From positions 434,001 to 498,000 of the forward strand of contig JABFGF010000002.1 of NCBI GenBank assembly GCA_013112635.1: DNA of 64,000 nucleotides, given 5' to 3'. This DNA comes from Calditrichota bacterium. Its GTDB lineage: Bacteria > Calditrichota > Calditrichia > Calditrichales > J004. Below, in pieces: positions 23,971-33,395 of this stretch (within the stretch, counting starts at the first letter, position 1; every line of letters begins with the position of its first letter). The notes below the pieces were generated by a model that saw nothing but the letters and a program-made list of their open reading frames with translations, was not told the origin of the DNA and made no database searches. A program made the translations under genes and the position numbers.

Positions 23971-25599
23971 GTGCTAAAACAATCATCTTGGTTATCAGTT
24001 GGCATTGTAGCGGCCATCATTATTTTCCTGAATATGATCGCCTCAAATATCTCCGGTCGTTTTGATTTAACCGAAAACGATGTTTATACAATGTCTGATG
24101 TGACAAAAAATATTCTTGAAGATATTGATGAACCTGTCACTGTAAAAATCTATTATTCTGAAAAATTTCCGCGCCAGCTATTAACAGTAAAACAATATGT
24201 ATTTGATTTACTGCAAGAATATAAGTCTTATGCCGGTTCCGGATTGGAGTATGAATTTAGCGAAATTGGCGAGGGCTCGGACGATATAAAACAGGAAGCC
24301 CAGGGTTATGGTGTTTCACCTGTGCAAGCCAATATCCGCGAAAACGATCAGCTAAAAGTTCAGAATATTTATCTGGGCGTGGCCTTTCTCTATGGCGATA
24401 AAAAAGAAGCTTTGCCTTTTATCCAGCAGATTGAACAATTGGAATACCAGTTTACCGGCGCTATAAAAAGATTAACACAGGGTGGTAAAACAAAAATCGG
24501 TTATATCACCGGGTTTGATGAAATCTCAATTGATCCGCCAAATCCGTATGCAGCATTGCAAGGTGGCAATCAGCAAAAACCCGTATCAATCAAAAATCTT
24601 TTAACTCAGGTTAATTCACAATTTGAACTGACAAAAATTGATTTAAACACCACAGAAAAAATCCCGGCTGAAATTCAGGAAGCGATTATTCTTGAACCCA
24701 AGAAAGAATATTCTGCAAAGGCAAAATATATCCTGGATCAGTTTTTAATGCGCGGCGGTAAACTTGGCGTTTTTGTAAACCGCCATCGGGTGGATTTCCA
24801 AAATGCTATTTTACCAATTATGCCAATCCGTTTTGGTTTGGATGATTTCTTTACAAAATATGGCTTTAAAATTAATGACAATTTAATCGTCGATAAGCAA
24901 TCCGCACAGGTTCAAATGATGCAGCAACTTGGCCCAATTCAGCTTCCGGTTGCCGTGGATTATCCTTTTGCAGCACGAGTTACAAATTTTAATGAAGACA
25001 ACCCAATTGTGTCGCGTCTCAATGAAACAGTTTTCTTTTTCAGCTCATCGATTGATTCGATTCCAACACCAAATGTAAAATTTACTCCGTTGATTCAAAG
25101 TTCAGAAGAATCCGGTTTTGCAATGAAAGATCCGCAACGGGGCATGTACAATATTAATCCGCAACAGCCTTTTGCTTACAACCAAAGTAAGCTTAATCTT
25201 GCGGCAATTGTAGAAGGAAAATTTCAATCCAACTTTGCAACACGGCCAGATACAATAGCCTATCCCGATGCACATTTATCTGAAGCCACAATGGATGGAA
25301 AAATATTGGTTTTCTCGGATGCTGACTTTGTAAAGGATGAATATTCCGGTCCACAAAATGCAACCTTGTTTATGAATGTACTGGATTGGCTTGTTGATGA
25401 GAACGGACTGATTTCCATTCGTAATAAAAAAATTGAAAACCGTCCGCTTGATAAAGAAATCTTAGCGGAAAATGCAGTTGGTACGCGCGATTTTATCAAG
25501 ATTATAAATGTCTACCTGGTTCCTGTTTTGGTAATTTTGTTTGGACTGGTTAAATGGTATATCCGCCGCAGGACAAAACAACTGGCCAGTGTGGCTTAG
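23971..25599 (+). CDS. GldG-like ABC-associated protein
   Basis: This 542-aa protein has an N-terminal membrane helix (about 8-25), then a large extracytoplasmic region with YTMSDVTKNILEDIDEPVTVKIYYSEK (beginning near residue 41) typical of GldG/IFT52-like domains. A C-terminal helix (about 512-530) is followed by a basic tail. The family works with GldA and GldF. It begins 10 bp after the permease. After its stop lies an 88-bp palindromic repeat before the DUF4340 gene. Confidence 0.87.
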   Translation: MLKQSSWLSVGIVAAIIIFLNMIASNISGRFDLTENDVYTMSDVTKNILEDIDEPVTVKIYYSEKFPRQLLTVKQYVFDLLQEYKSYAGSGLEYEFSEIGEGSDDIKQEAQGYGVSPVQANIRENDQLKVQNIYLGVAFLYGDKKEALPFIQQIEQLEYQFTGAIKRLTQGGKTKIGYITGFDEISIDPPNPYAALQGGNQQKPVSIKNLLTQVNSQFELTKIDLNTTEKIPAEIQEAIILEPKKEYSAKAKYILDQFLMRGGKLGVFVNRHRVDFQNAILPIMPIRFGLDDFFTKYGFKINDNLIVDKQSAQVQMMQQLGPIQLPVAVDYPFAARVTNFNEDNPIVSRLNETVFFFSSSIDSIPTPNVKFTPLIQSSEESGFAMKDPQRGMYNINPQQPFAYNQSKLNLAAIVEGKFQSNFATRPDTIAYPDAHLSEATMDGKILVFSDADFVKDEYSGPQNATLFMNVLDWLVDENGLISIRNKKIENRPLDKEILAENAVGTRDFIKIINVYLVPVLVILFGLVKWYIRRRTKQLASVA

Positions 25600-25614
25600 G
25601 TTTTATGAATTTGG

Positions 25615-25702
25615 TGTCATCCTGATCGAAACGAAGTGTAGAGAAGAATCCCCTTAAAGAAATTGGGATTCTTCTCTTCGTTACACTCCGCTCAGAATGA
25701 CA
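25615..25702. repeat. 88-bp palindromic repeat element (REP/MITE-like)
   Basis: The ends are TGTCATCCTGA and TCAGAATGACA. The arms converge on AGAGAAGAATCCC / GGGATTCTTCTCT around a 12-nt centre. The sequence belongs to the widely scattered GTCATTCTGAGCG...GAAGAATC family of palindromic repeats known in many bacterial genomes. It sits between two genes of one operon, where the folded RNA could lower expression of the distal gene. Confidence 0.75.
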
Positions 25703-25757
25703 GCTTTACGATCTTTGATAATTTAACTGTGGTCGTTTCATTCTTAGGAAAAAAATT

Positions 25758-26630
25758 ATGAATAATAATATTAAACTAATTATCGCACTTGTTGTTATAG
25801 CTGTGATTTATTTTTTAACAACCCGCGATTCAAGCTCATCAGATTTTGATAAAAATTTTACAAATATTGATACCGAGAATATTTCAAAAATTGAAATTAC
25901 CAAAGACTCTACCATAACTTTGGTGAAAGAAAATAACCAATGGATGGTTGATAATTATAATGCTAACCAGGATTTTGTTAACAGCGCCCTGGATGAAGCA
26001 AAGAACATTAAACTTGCACGTAAAGTAAGTTCCAATCCGGAAAAGCATTCCAAATATGAAGTTGATAAAGGGACAAAAATTGTCCTGCACGGAGATGAAG
26101 AAACCTCGTTCATTTTGGGCAAAACAGCTTCCAGTTTCCAGAATGTTTTTATCCGCAAAACAGACGAGGATGATGTTTTCACGACTGCAAAAAACTTTAA
26201 GTCTAAGTTTGAAAAAAGTATTGCCGATTGGAAAGACAAATCCATTTTATCTATTTCCAAAGATGCTATTGCCTCAATCGTCATAAATGAAAACCTTTTT
26301 TTAACAAATCTTGATTCAGTGGTTCAGGTAAAAGGTATAAAAGGCAGCGAACCTTTGGCCGATGGAAATTCAAGTGCCACCTCTATGTTTTCCAAATTTT
26401 CATCGTTAAAAACTGTTGCTTTTCCAAAAGTGGATGTTACCAATCAAAAAATTTTATTTAATGTTAAAATCAATCAGCGTGCCGGTGAAGTGAACGAACT
26501 TTCTTTTTACGAAAAAGCTGGGGAGGATAGTAAATATTATTTAACTGTAAAAGATAACCCAACTTTGTTTGAAGTTAACTCATCTTCATTTGATGTGTTT
26601 ACAAAAAACTATGATGAGCTTATAAAATGA
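25758..26630 (+). CDS. DUF4340 domain protein
   Basis: This 290-aa protein has an N-terminal membrane anchor (about 6-21) followed by an extracytoplasmic DUF4340 domain. Recognisable blocks are ISKIEITKDSTITLVKEN near residue 43, NQWMVDNYNA and a repeat-like strand pattern around FILGKTASSFQNVFIRK. DUF4340 proteins usually follow GldA/GldF/GldG-type ABC genes, as here, and probably form part of the same envelope complex. Molecular function is unknown. Confidence 0.82.
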   Translation: MNNNIKLIIALVVIAVIYFLTTRDSSSSDFDKNFTNIDTENISKIEITKDSTITLVKENNQWMVDNYNANQDFVNSALDEAKNIKLARKVSSNPEKHSKYEVDKGTKIVLHGDEETSFILGKTASSFQNVFIRKTDEDDVFTTAKNFKSKFEKSIADWKDKSILSISKDAIASIVINENLFLTNLDSVVQVKGIKGSEPLADGNSSATSMFSKFSSLKTVAFPKVDVTNQKILFNVKINQRAGEVNELSFYEKAGEDSKYYLTVKDNPTLFEVNSSSFDVFTKNYDELIK

Positions 26631-26658
26631 GCCGATTAGAAAAAGCTTTCCACAATAT

Positions 26659-26685
26659 AAAAGAGTGCATTTATTCGCTCTTTTT
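26659..26685 (+). terminator. Terminator of the GldA-DUF4340 operon
   Basis: AAAAGAG (26659-26665) pairs with CTCTTTT (26678-26684), extended by wobble pairs, and ends in a T-run. It lies 29 bp past the DUF4340 stop. The A-rich left arm could also serve the convergent redoxin gene. Confidence 0.8.
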
Positions 26686-26732
26686 AGCTTTGAACACCAC
26701 ATTACAGTAATTCTTTGCAGAACTAAATAATT

Positions 26733-27266
26733 TTATTTTAAAGAGAAATCTTTAATCACATCAAAAGGAAGATGATCACCTTCATCTTTACCATAATATG
26801 CTTCTTTGATGATTCCTTTCTTATCTACAAGAATATCTGCTGGCATGGTTATTAAACTACCCTTAAATGGAAATGGAATATAGCCTTTAAACATCCCTTT
26901 TAATAATGTTGGAAAACGAAAAATCATCCCTTTTAGCATCCCAGCAAAAGATTGCTCAATTCCATATACTTTGTAATATTTCTTATCATGATCAGCCACA
27001 ATGGGAAAGGGAGCGTGGTGGCCTTTTGCATGTTTTGTTAAATTATCAATCGGAGAATTAAAAATGGCAACAATTGTAAAATCATCTCCAAACTCTTCGA
27101 ATCTTTTTACAAGCTGATTAACGCGTAAATTGCAAAACGGGCAGGTTGCAAATCTTAAAAAAGAAAGCATAAACGGTTTTCCGGACAGGCTGCTCAAATC
27201 AAAGTTTGAACCACTGATGGCTGGTAATTTAATATTTTTGATTTTGTCACCCTGCTTAAACTTCAT
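26733..27266 (-). CDS. Peroxiredoxin-like / AhpC-TSA thioredoxin-fold protein
   Basis: This 177-aa soluble protein has the redoxin fold: KQGDKIKNIKLPAISG leads in, LSFLRFATCPFCN holds a CxxC pair (about 42-45), and VADHDKKYYKVYGIE matches the peroxiredoxin-like family. The CPFC motif favours a thiol-disulfide or alkyl-hydroperoxide reducing role. It lacks a signal peptide. It lies 21 bp after the YiiX-like gene on the same strand and is probably co-transcribed with it. Confidence 0.82.
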   Translation of the reverse strand: MKFKQGDKIKNIKLPAISGSNFDLSSLSGKPFMLSFLRFATCPFCNLRVNQLVKRFEEFGDDFTIVAIFNSPIDNLTKHAKGHHAPFPIVADHDKKYYKVYGIEQSFAGMLKGMIFRFPTLLKGMFKGYIPFPFKGSLITMPADILVDKKGIIKEAYYGKDEGDHLPFDVIKDFSLK

Positions 27267-27287
27267 TTAACAACTCCATTATTGATG

Positions 27288-27881
27288 TTAATTTGAAAAC
27301 ACTGTAAAAAGTTTATCAGCGTTAAACATAGCTGCAGGTGAAATTACTATTTCATTTACCGGCAAATCATCACCATATCGTTCTTTTAGTTTGTTTTTTA
27401 CAATTGGATTAGTCAAATCAAATTCACTCAGTTTTTGCAAAGCCCCAATTTCTATTCCTGCTCCCCGTTTATAAATTTTCCAGACTAATTCTGAACAATA
27501 AATTTTGGCATCAGTCCATTCAAAATAGAGGTCATAGTTTTTACCCAAGTATTTGTTTCCAACCGCTTTCATTTTTTTCATGACATCACCTGTTAATGGA
27601 TCAAAATTTTTCAAACGTTTCACCACATAATGTCCATTTTCGCCACGGGCAATCCATTCATCCAATGGAGTCAGTTTGACTGGCTGAACAGCTTCATAGA
27701 CAAAATATTTTTCGTTAACCAGGTAAATTATGCCCATGTGGCTGTATTTAGATTTTGTTGCAAGTTGAATGGCCTGGCTTTGTGATGAAAGTGAGGTTTG
27801 AAAAATAATATCACCATTTTGAAATTTTTCCTGGTTTGTGCAAAAAGTTAGTAAAGAAATTAGAATTATGAATATTTTCAT
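27288..27881 (-). CDS. YiiX-like permuted NlpC/P60 hydrolase, exported
   Basis: This 197-aa protein has a lipoprotein-like signal (LISLLTFC, Cys near 14). It shows the circularly permuted papain-like layout of the YiiX/YebB family: GDIIFQTS, then the catalytic His in KYSHMGIIY, and the catalytic Cys in YCSELVWKIY near residue 129. Family members are putative amidases or peptidases acting on cell-envelope material or lipids. It is probably co-transcribed with the downstream redoxin. Confidence 0.83.
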   Translation of the reverse strand: MKIFIILISLLTFCTNQEKFQNGDIIFQTSLSSQSQAIQLATKSKYSHMGIIYLVNEKYFVYEAVQPVKLTPLDEWIARGENGHYVVKRLKNFDPLTGDVMKKMKAVGNKYLGKNYDLYFEWTDAKIYCSELVWKIYKRGAGIEIGALQKLSEFDLTNPIVKNKLKERYGDDLPVNEIVISPAAMFNADKLFTVFSN

Positions 27882-27916
27882 TGATATCCTTTATTAAGCC
27901 TGTGATCATTTTGAGC

Positions 27917-27948
27917 AAAAAAAAAGGAACTTAACAAAGTTCCTTTTT
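27917..27948 (-). terminator. Terminator of tRNA-Leu
   Basis: GGAACTT-AACA-AAGTTCC is a 7-bp stem with a 4-nt loop, flanked by A's on one side and T's on the other. On the minus strand it follows the tRNA by a couple of bases and ends in a long T-run. Confidence 0.88.
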
Positions 27949-27949
27949 G

Positions 27950-28033
27950 TACCGGAGGTCGGACTCGAACCGACACGGGATTGCTCCCACTGGATTTTGA
28001 ATCCAGCGCGTCTACCAATTCCACCACTCCGGC
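27950..28033 (-). tRNA. tRNA-Leu (anticodon CAA)
   Basis: The minus strand begins GCCGGAG and ends CTCCGGT plus a discriminator A, giving a 7-bp acceptor stem with one G-U pair. The anticodon stem CTGGA/TCCAG encloses loop TTCAAAA, so the anticodon is CAA (reads UUG, Leu). GGTTCGAGTCC forms the T-arm, and the D-arm GGTGGAATTGGTAGACGC and a long variable arm are of class II type. CCA is not encoded. Confidence 0.95.
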
Positions 28034-28257
28034 GTTCTCTTTGCGAGAGCATGGAATTTAGGACTCTGGTTTTTAAAAGTCAATCTGAATATGAGGTTTA
28101 AAAACCAAAGTTTTTTCAGATTAGACAACCTAAATGAAATTGCTGAAATGATTATATAAGATTGTGCATAGCTAATTAATTCTATTTCAATTCGTTTCTA
28201 TCTTAAGGGAAAAATTATTAAAATTATTTCACCACAAAAAAATGGAAGATCTGTACA

Positions 28258-28719
28258 ATGAAATTGGCAACACTCTGTTATGTAAAAACAGAATCACATA
28301 CTTTGATGGTTCATCGAGTTAAAAAAGAAAATGATATGCACGAGGGTAAATGGAATGGCCTTGGCGGAAAAATTGATCCGGGCGAATCGCCGGAAGAATG
28401 TGTTATCCGAGAAGTGAAAGAAGAATCCGGTTTAATAATTAAGAATCCAAGCTTAAAAGGATTTATTACTTTTCCTGCCTTCGACGGATTGGATGACTGG
28501 TATGTTTTCATATTCACGGCAAACCAATTTGAAGGCACACTAATTTCAGATTCACCCGAAGGACATCTGGAATGGATTGAAAACAAAAAACTTATTGATT
28601 TAAATTTGTGGGATGGAGATAAAATCTTTTTTAAATGGATGGAAGAGAATCGGATTTTTTCAGCAAAATTTATTTACAACAATGGTCACTTAATTTCTCA
28701 TAATGTTGTTTTTTATTAA
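28258..28719 (+). CDS. Nudix hydrolase, 8-oxo-dGTP diphosphatase-like
   Basis: This 153-aa cytosolic hydrolase has a complete Nudix box (about residues 36-59) with GGKIDPGES and REVKEESGL, including the metal-binding REVKEE glutamates. The preceding KWNGLGGK and following FIFTANQFEG match the MutT/8-oxo-dGTP subgroup that clears oxidised nucleotides. It is a single gene. The 160 bp after it (28720-28883) shows nothing recognisable. Confidence 0.87.
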   Translation: MKLATLCYVKTESHTLMVHRVKKENDMHEGKWNGLGGKIDPGESPEECVIREVKEESGLIIKNPSLKGFITFPAFDGLDDWYVFIFTANQFEGTLISDSPEGHLEWIENKKLIDLNLWDGDKIFFKWMEENRIFSAKFIYNNGHLISHNVVFY

Positions 28720-28883
28720 TAATTGAGCCCGTGTATAATTAGAACCAACACTACAAATGCCAATATGAATAAACAAAATATTGCGACGCATCTTTTTAAC
28801 CAAGAGATAGCAAAGATAATTAGGCCACTTATTTTTACGGTATTTCTAGTTAGCGGGTAATAGTTTGCCAGAATTAAGTTTTA

Positions 28884-29918
28884 TCATGGTATTAGCGCTT
28901 TTAACAATGGTTGCCACTCTTCTGCATCGGGATCATATATCCCAAATCCGGCAGCGAATTCCCAGTATGCCCAGCTAAAACTATCTTGCTCTGCTCGTTG
29001 TGCTACATATTCTGTCCACTTGAAGCGAGAGGTGTAATCTGCTTTGTAATACGCGCCAAACTCGCCTAAAAAAACAGGTAGGTTTCTTTGCTCGGCCCAA
29101 AGTTTTACAGAAAGAAAATCGGTTGATATTTCTACCTTTTCATTTTGAAACCCATTCCAGGTAGTCCCTAACCAGGCTTCACTGTTGTCAACCCATTCCG
29201 CTCCTTGGTGTGTAAACTCAAACGGTGTATAATAATGAAAAGTAAAGATTGCATTCTTTTCTTCTGAAGGGATGATAAGTTTATTAATAGCACTTATCCC
29301 ACCCCATTCAGCTGGGCCAATTATCACTGTGTGAGTAGAGTCGATCTCGCGGATTACATCAATTGCTTCGGCTAGATATATATTCCATAATTGGGCAGTA
29401 AGCTGATCATTGGGTTCATTCAGAATTTCGTAAAAAACCGTTGTCGGTCTATTGATATATTTTTTGGTAATTTGTTTCCAAATTGAAATAAATTTTTCTT
29501 TTTCATGATCTGGATTTGCGAAAATTTCTTCATAATGGTGGATGTTAATTATAATTGCCAGATCATTTTCTTCAGCCTGATCAAGGATCCAATCTATTCG
29601 TGAGAAAAAATCGGCTTCTATTGTAAAAGGGGAGTCAAGTTGGGTATGAGCAGACCATCGAATAGGAAGTCTGACAGCAGTAAAACCGGCAGCTTTTATT
29701 TCTTTGAAATACAATTCTTTGAGGATAATTCCCCATTCGCCTTCATTTGGAGCCTCCAACGCATTGCCAAAGTTGATTGTTTTGGAAAGAAGTTTATTCT
29801 GCTCAAAAGGGTCCGGTATTTCCTGATTATTTGTTTTACTCACCGACACACTTTGTTCTGAACAGGACATTACTAACAAAAAACAAATCTGAAGAAAATG
29901 AAATGGAGTTATTTTCAT
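28884..29918 (-). CDS. GH5 family endoglucanase-like lipoprotein
   Basis: This 344-aa protein has a lipobox cysteine at C19 (LLVMSC), so it should be a lipid-anchored envelope protein. It has a GH5 (clan A) TIM barrel with AVRLPIRWS, NIHHYEE, acid/base E168 in EILNEPN, HYYTPFEFTHQG and nucleophile E286 in FLGEFGAYY. It probably cleaves beta-1,4- or mixed-linkage glucan oligosaccharides. It starts 10 bp before the CotH gene ends its coding run and is the last gene of the large glucan locus. Confidence 0.88.
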   Translation of the reverse strand: MKITPFHFLQICFLLVMSCSEQSVSVSKTNNQEIPDPFEQNKLLSKTINFGNALEAPNEGEWGIILKELYFKEIKAAGFTAVRLPIRWSAHTQLDSPFTIEADFFSRIDWILDQAEENDLAIIINIHHYEEIFANPDHEKEKFISIWKQITKKYINRPTTVFYEILNEPNDQLTAQLWNIYLAEAIDVIREIDSTHTVIIGPAEWGGISAINKLIIPSEEKNAIFTFHYYTPFEFTHQGAEWVDNSEAWLGTTWNGFQNEKVEISTDFLSVKLWAEQRNLPVFLGEFGAYYKADYTSRFKWTEYVAQRAEQDSFSWAYWEFAAGFGIYDPDAEEWQPLLKALIP

Positions 29919-29928
29919 GGAGTATCGT

Positions 29929-31620
29929 CTATTTAATCAAAATCATTTCTTTCGTATGCCTGGTGTCCCCGGCAGACATATCATAAAAATAAATACCGCT
30001 GGCAAGATTTTTACCGTCAAATTTTGCTGAATATTTTCCAACTGTATGCCATTTATCGACAAGTGTTTTAATTTTTTGTCCAAGCCTGTTATAAATATTT
30101 ATCTTTACGTGACCAGCTTTTGGTATTTGATATTCAATTATTGTGGCAGGATTAAAAGGATTGGGATAGTTTTGTTTAAGAATGTAGTTTTTTGGCAAAC
30201 CATTGTTTGAACTTTGCATAACAGATGTTAACAATGGAATATTATCATCCATCCAATCAATACGATCTGATATCCAGCTTTTTAGCATATTTATTTCGTC
30301 TTCATATGAGTTAATTTCTGAGCTGCGCGGATCACTTGGATGCCAACCACCACCTAAATCTGTTTCTCCCGGGCCGGGCCAGATTTCAAAATTACGGTCA
30401 CGCGCCTCGTCAGTTTTGTCTGCATAAAAATCAATAATATCATTGATCGAATTTTTACTTAACAGAGTTTGCCTAAGTTGGCTCCAGCGCTCGTTTAATT
30501 GCTTACTAAAAGCAGGATCATTAAAAAGTACTTTCCACCAAAATGGTGGCTGGAAACTATCCCTGCGTTGAAAGGAGGAGTTTTCGGTAAAATAGATTAT
30601 TTGCCAGCCCTCAATTAGCCAGGAGTTATAATAACCTGCATTTCCAAAACTAAAATTATAATCCCAAACTGGTCCTGTATGCAATAATCCGCCATTACTG
30701 TCTTTTTCCTTGTAAAAATATGCGCTTAACCGGTACCCGTCTACATTGCGGCTTAGCTCGTTTAGAATTAGATAATCAATAAATGAAGAAACATTTATAA
30801 ATTGAGAATAACTGTTTAGCGGATCAGTAAAATCACCACTGTCAATTAGATTTTCAAAATCGAGCACAAAATTTTTAATATAATCTTTTTGCTCATCTGC
30901 AATGTCTTCAGGTTTTGGGTATACATATTGATATTTTAATCTTAAAGATGAGCCACTAAAAGGAGGGTGCGGTGAGACAAAACCATCATTCCAGGATTCT
31001 TTATCTATTCTTAAAATGTAACCACCGGTTAGCTCATCACCGGTAGTTTCATCCGGATTTAACTTAGCAATATTGACCCTGTTTTTATCCCGTTTTATTT
31101 TCTCCATAAGAACATAAATCCCTTTATATTCTTCATTTATCACTAATTCACAATAGCGGGTCCGTGAACTGAACCAGCCCATTTCGCGAGATAATTCATA
31201 AATCAGAACATTTCGCATAAGTGAACGGTCAAAATATGGAGCGTGTAAAATCCAATCGTTTTCTGCAGGTAAATCAATCAAAGAAACATTCAGGTTTTCA
31301 CCTTCATCATCTTGTGTCTCAAGACCATAAGATTTTTTATCCCACCCTGAAGAACTTTGTCCCCGAATTTCAATGCTAATTTTACCAGAATAATTATTGG
31401 CGCTATCTGCAACACTGTTTCGTACATCCGGACCATTATAAATAATATCCATATCTGCAACGATACGGATATTATCAGACCTTATGTCTTTGCCATCAGT
31501 ATCAATTAAAACTATCGGTAAATCTGATGAGCTTAATTCAACCTGTCCAAATAGCGGAAGTATTAATACAAGTAAAACGGTAATGCTTTTAATAATAAAC
31601 CTGCTAAAAAATAATTCCAT
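29929..31620 (-). CDS. Secreted CotH-kinase-domain protein with T9SS sorting domain
   Basis: This 563-aa protein has a signal peptide (about 1-25), a CotH domain (about 60-410) and a C-terminal T9SS type A sorting domain (about 485-563). The CotH domain shows RGQSSSGWDKKSYGLE, the VLMEKIKRDKNRVNI block and GPVWDYNFSFGNAG with the metal-binding DYNFSFG. The sorting domain contains ILKQNYPNPFNPATIIEYQI. CotH proteins are atypical kinases that phosphorylate Ser in spore-coat proteins in Bacillus. The substrate of secreted versions is unknown. It lies between the GH5 gene and an SSS symporter and could modify surface proteins of the glucan machinery. Confidence 0.85.
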   Translation of the reverse strand: MELFFSRFIIKSITVLLVLILPLFGQVELSSSDLPIVLIDTDGKDIRSDNIRIVADMDIIYNGPDVRNSVADSANNYSGKISIEIRGQSSSGWDKKSYGLETQDDEGENLNVSLIDLPAENDWILHAPYFDRSLMRNVLIYELSREMGWFSSRTRYCELVINEEYKGIYVLMEKIKRDKNRVNIAKLNPDETTGDELTGGYILRIDKESWNDGFVSPHPPFSGSSLRLKYQYVYPKPEDIADEQKDYIKNFVLDFENLIDSGDFTDPLNSYSQFINVSSFIDYLILNELSRNVDGYRLSAYFYKEKDSNGGLLHTGPVWDYNFSFGNAGYYNSWLIEGWQIIYFTENSSFQRRDSFQPPFWWKVLFNDPAFSKQLNERWSQLRQTLLSKNSINDIIDFYADKTDEARDRNFEIWPGPGETDLGGGWHPSDPRSSEINSYEDEINMLKSWISDRIDWMDDNIPLLTSVMQSSNNGLPKNYILKQNYPNPFNPATIIEYQIPKAGHVKINIYNRLGQKIKTLVDKWHTVGKYSAKFDGKNLASGIYFYDMSAGDTRHTKEMILIK

Positions 31621-31698
31621 TTTTCTACAACATAATTAAACACCTCAAAAAAAATTGCGTTCCCAGTGTTAATTATTGTTCCATGTTTTTAACATCTG

Positions 31699-33336
31699 CT
31701 ACCAGAATATAGCGTACAAAATAGCTAAAACAATTAAAATTCCATATGATGCAATATTAAAAACAGAATCTGTTTTAAACATTTTTGAAGGCAGTGAAAT
31801 TGCTTTAGAATCATCATCTCCTTCTGATGTGCTCATACTAACACCGGCAATTATTGCCATAGTTATTAACATTGTATAAAACATTTGATCTAAGAATGGT
31901 AGATCCAGTACCGGAATTTTTAATAACCATGCAATCGGAATAGAAAGAATAACGCCAACAATTGCGCCGGTATTGTTTGATTTTTTCCAGAAAAGCCCCA
32001 TTAAAAATACAGCCAAAATACCAGGACTCACTAAACCTGTATATTCTTGAATATATTGAAACATCTGATCTATATTGCCCATAACCGGAGCTAATAAAAC
32101 CGCTATAATTAAGGCCACTCCAGCTGTTATCCGGCCAACTGTTACAATTTGTTTTTCTGTTGCATTTTTATTGATATAAGGCTTAAAAATATCCATTGTA
32201 AAAATTGTGGATGTTGAGTTTAGCATCGACGCCACCGATGAAACAATCGCTGCAGTTAATGCTGCCAGCACCAAACCTTTTAAACCAACCGGAATAAAAA
32301 CACTAATTAACCAGGGATAAGATTTATCATAATTGATACCACCACCAACTTTGTTAAAAGCTTCCTGAACTCCTTCTATTACTGCTGTACCCTCAGGCTG
32401 TGCATATAGTACATATGCTACAATCCCGGGAATAACCACAATCAATGGAATAATGAGTTTTAGGAATGCGGCAAAGGCAATCCCACGTTGTGCTTCCTGA
32501 AGGGATTTTGCTGCCAATGTACGCTGAATAATATATTGGTTGAAACCCCAATAATAGAGATTGGCTACCCACATGCCGCCAACCAAAACAGCAATACCCG
32601 GCAATCTGGAAAATTCCGGATTATCCTTGGTGAGAATCATTTGAAATTTATCCCCTGCAACATTATACACATGAGATAACCCGTTCATAATACCACCCGC
32701 TGGAGTAACAGAATCCAGGGCAATAACAGTTGTTATCAAACCGCCGATAATCAATAAAGCAACCTGAACAACATCCGTCCATGCAACTGCAGAAAGGCCA
32801 CCATATAAAGAATAGGCCGCCGCAATAAAGGCCAATCCGAGAATGGCATAAATAATCAAACCACCATCACCATTACCAATAATTGTATCTATTGCTTTTC
32901 CACCCAAAAACAAAACCGAGGTTAGATTTACAAAAACAAACAACGCCACCCAAAATACTGCAAGGATTGTTTTTAAATTCGTACTGAAGCGTACTTCAAC
33001 AAATTCGGGAATTGTATAAATCTGTTTTTCAATAAAAATTGGAAGAAAATATTTACCAACAATTATCAAAGTAAGGGCGGCCATCCATTCATAAGTAGCA
33101 ATTGCCAAACCAGCTGCAAACCCGGAACCGGACATTCCAATAAACTGTTCAGCTGAAATATTTGCTGCAATTAAAGAGGCGCCAATCGCCCACCAGGGAA
33201 GTGTTTTACCAGCCAGAAAATAATCTTTGGCATCTTTCTGATGACCTTTTTTATCTCGCGATACCCATAATCCTAATCCAACTATAAAAATGATATACCC
33301 AAAAAACACACCGTAATCTAATGCTGAAAACTCCAT
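31699..33336 (-). CDS. Sodium/solute symporter (SSS family)
   Basis: This 545-aa inner-membrane protein has about 13-14 transmembrane helices. Family landmarks include the N-terminal FLAGKTLPWWAIGASLIAANISAEQFIGM block (starting near residue 41), a central AAYSLYGGLSAVAWTDVVQ segment and AAIVSSVASMLNSTSTIFTMD with the Na+-site serines. It is most like sugar (SGLT-type) transporters. Its place between two CotH genes in the glucan locus suggests it imports glucose or a short oligosaccharide with Na+. It is a paralogue of the gene at 52405. Confidence 0.9.
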   Translation of the reverse strand: MEFSALDYGVFFGYIIFIVGLGLWVSRDKKGHQKDAKDYFLAGKTLPWWAIGASLIAANISAEQFIGMSGSGFAAGLAIATYEWMAALTLIIVGKYFLPIFIEKQIYTIPEFVEVRFSTNLKTILAVFWVALFVFVNLTSVLFLGGKAIDTIIGNGDGGLIIYAILGLAFIAAAYSLYGGLSAVAWTDVVQVALLIIGGLITTVIALDSVTPAGGIMNGLSHVYNVAGDKFQMILTKDNPEFSRLPGIAVLVGGMWVANLYYWGFNQYIIQRTLAAKSLQEAQRGIAFAAFLKLIIPLIVVIPGIVAYVLYAQPEGTAVIEGVQEAFNKVGGGINYDKSYPWLISVFIPVGLKGLVLAALTAAIVSSVASMLNSTSTIFTMDIFKPYINKNATEKQIVTVGRITAGVALIIAVLLAPVMGNIDQMFQYIQEYTGLVSPGILAVFLMGLFWKKSNNTGAIVGVILSIPIAWLLKIPVLDLPFLDQMFYTMLITMAIIAGVSMSTSEGDDDSKAISLPSKMFKTDSVFNIASYGILIVLAILYAIFW

Positions 33337-33395
33337 TTCGCCTCCTATACTTTGCTTGCTCAGCTTTCACTTAACAAATATACAAATTTAAAATT

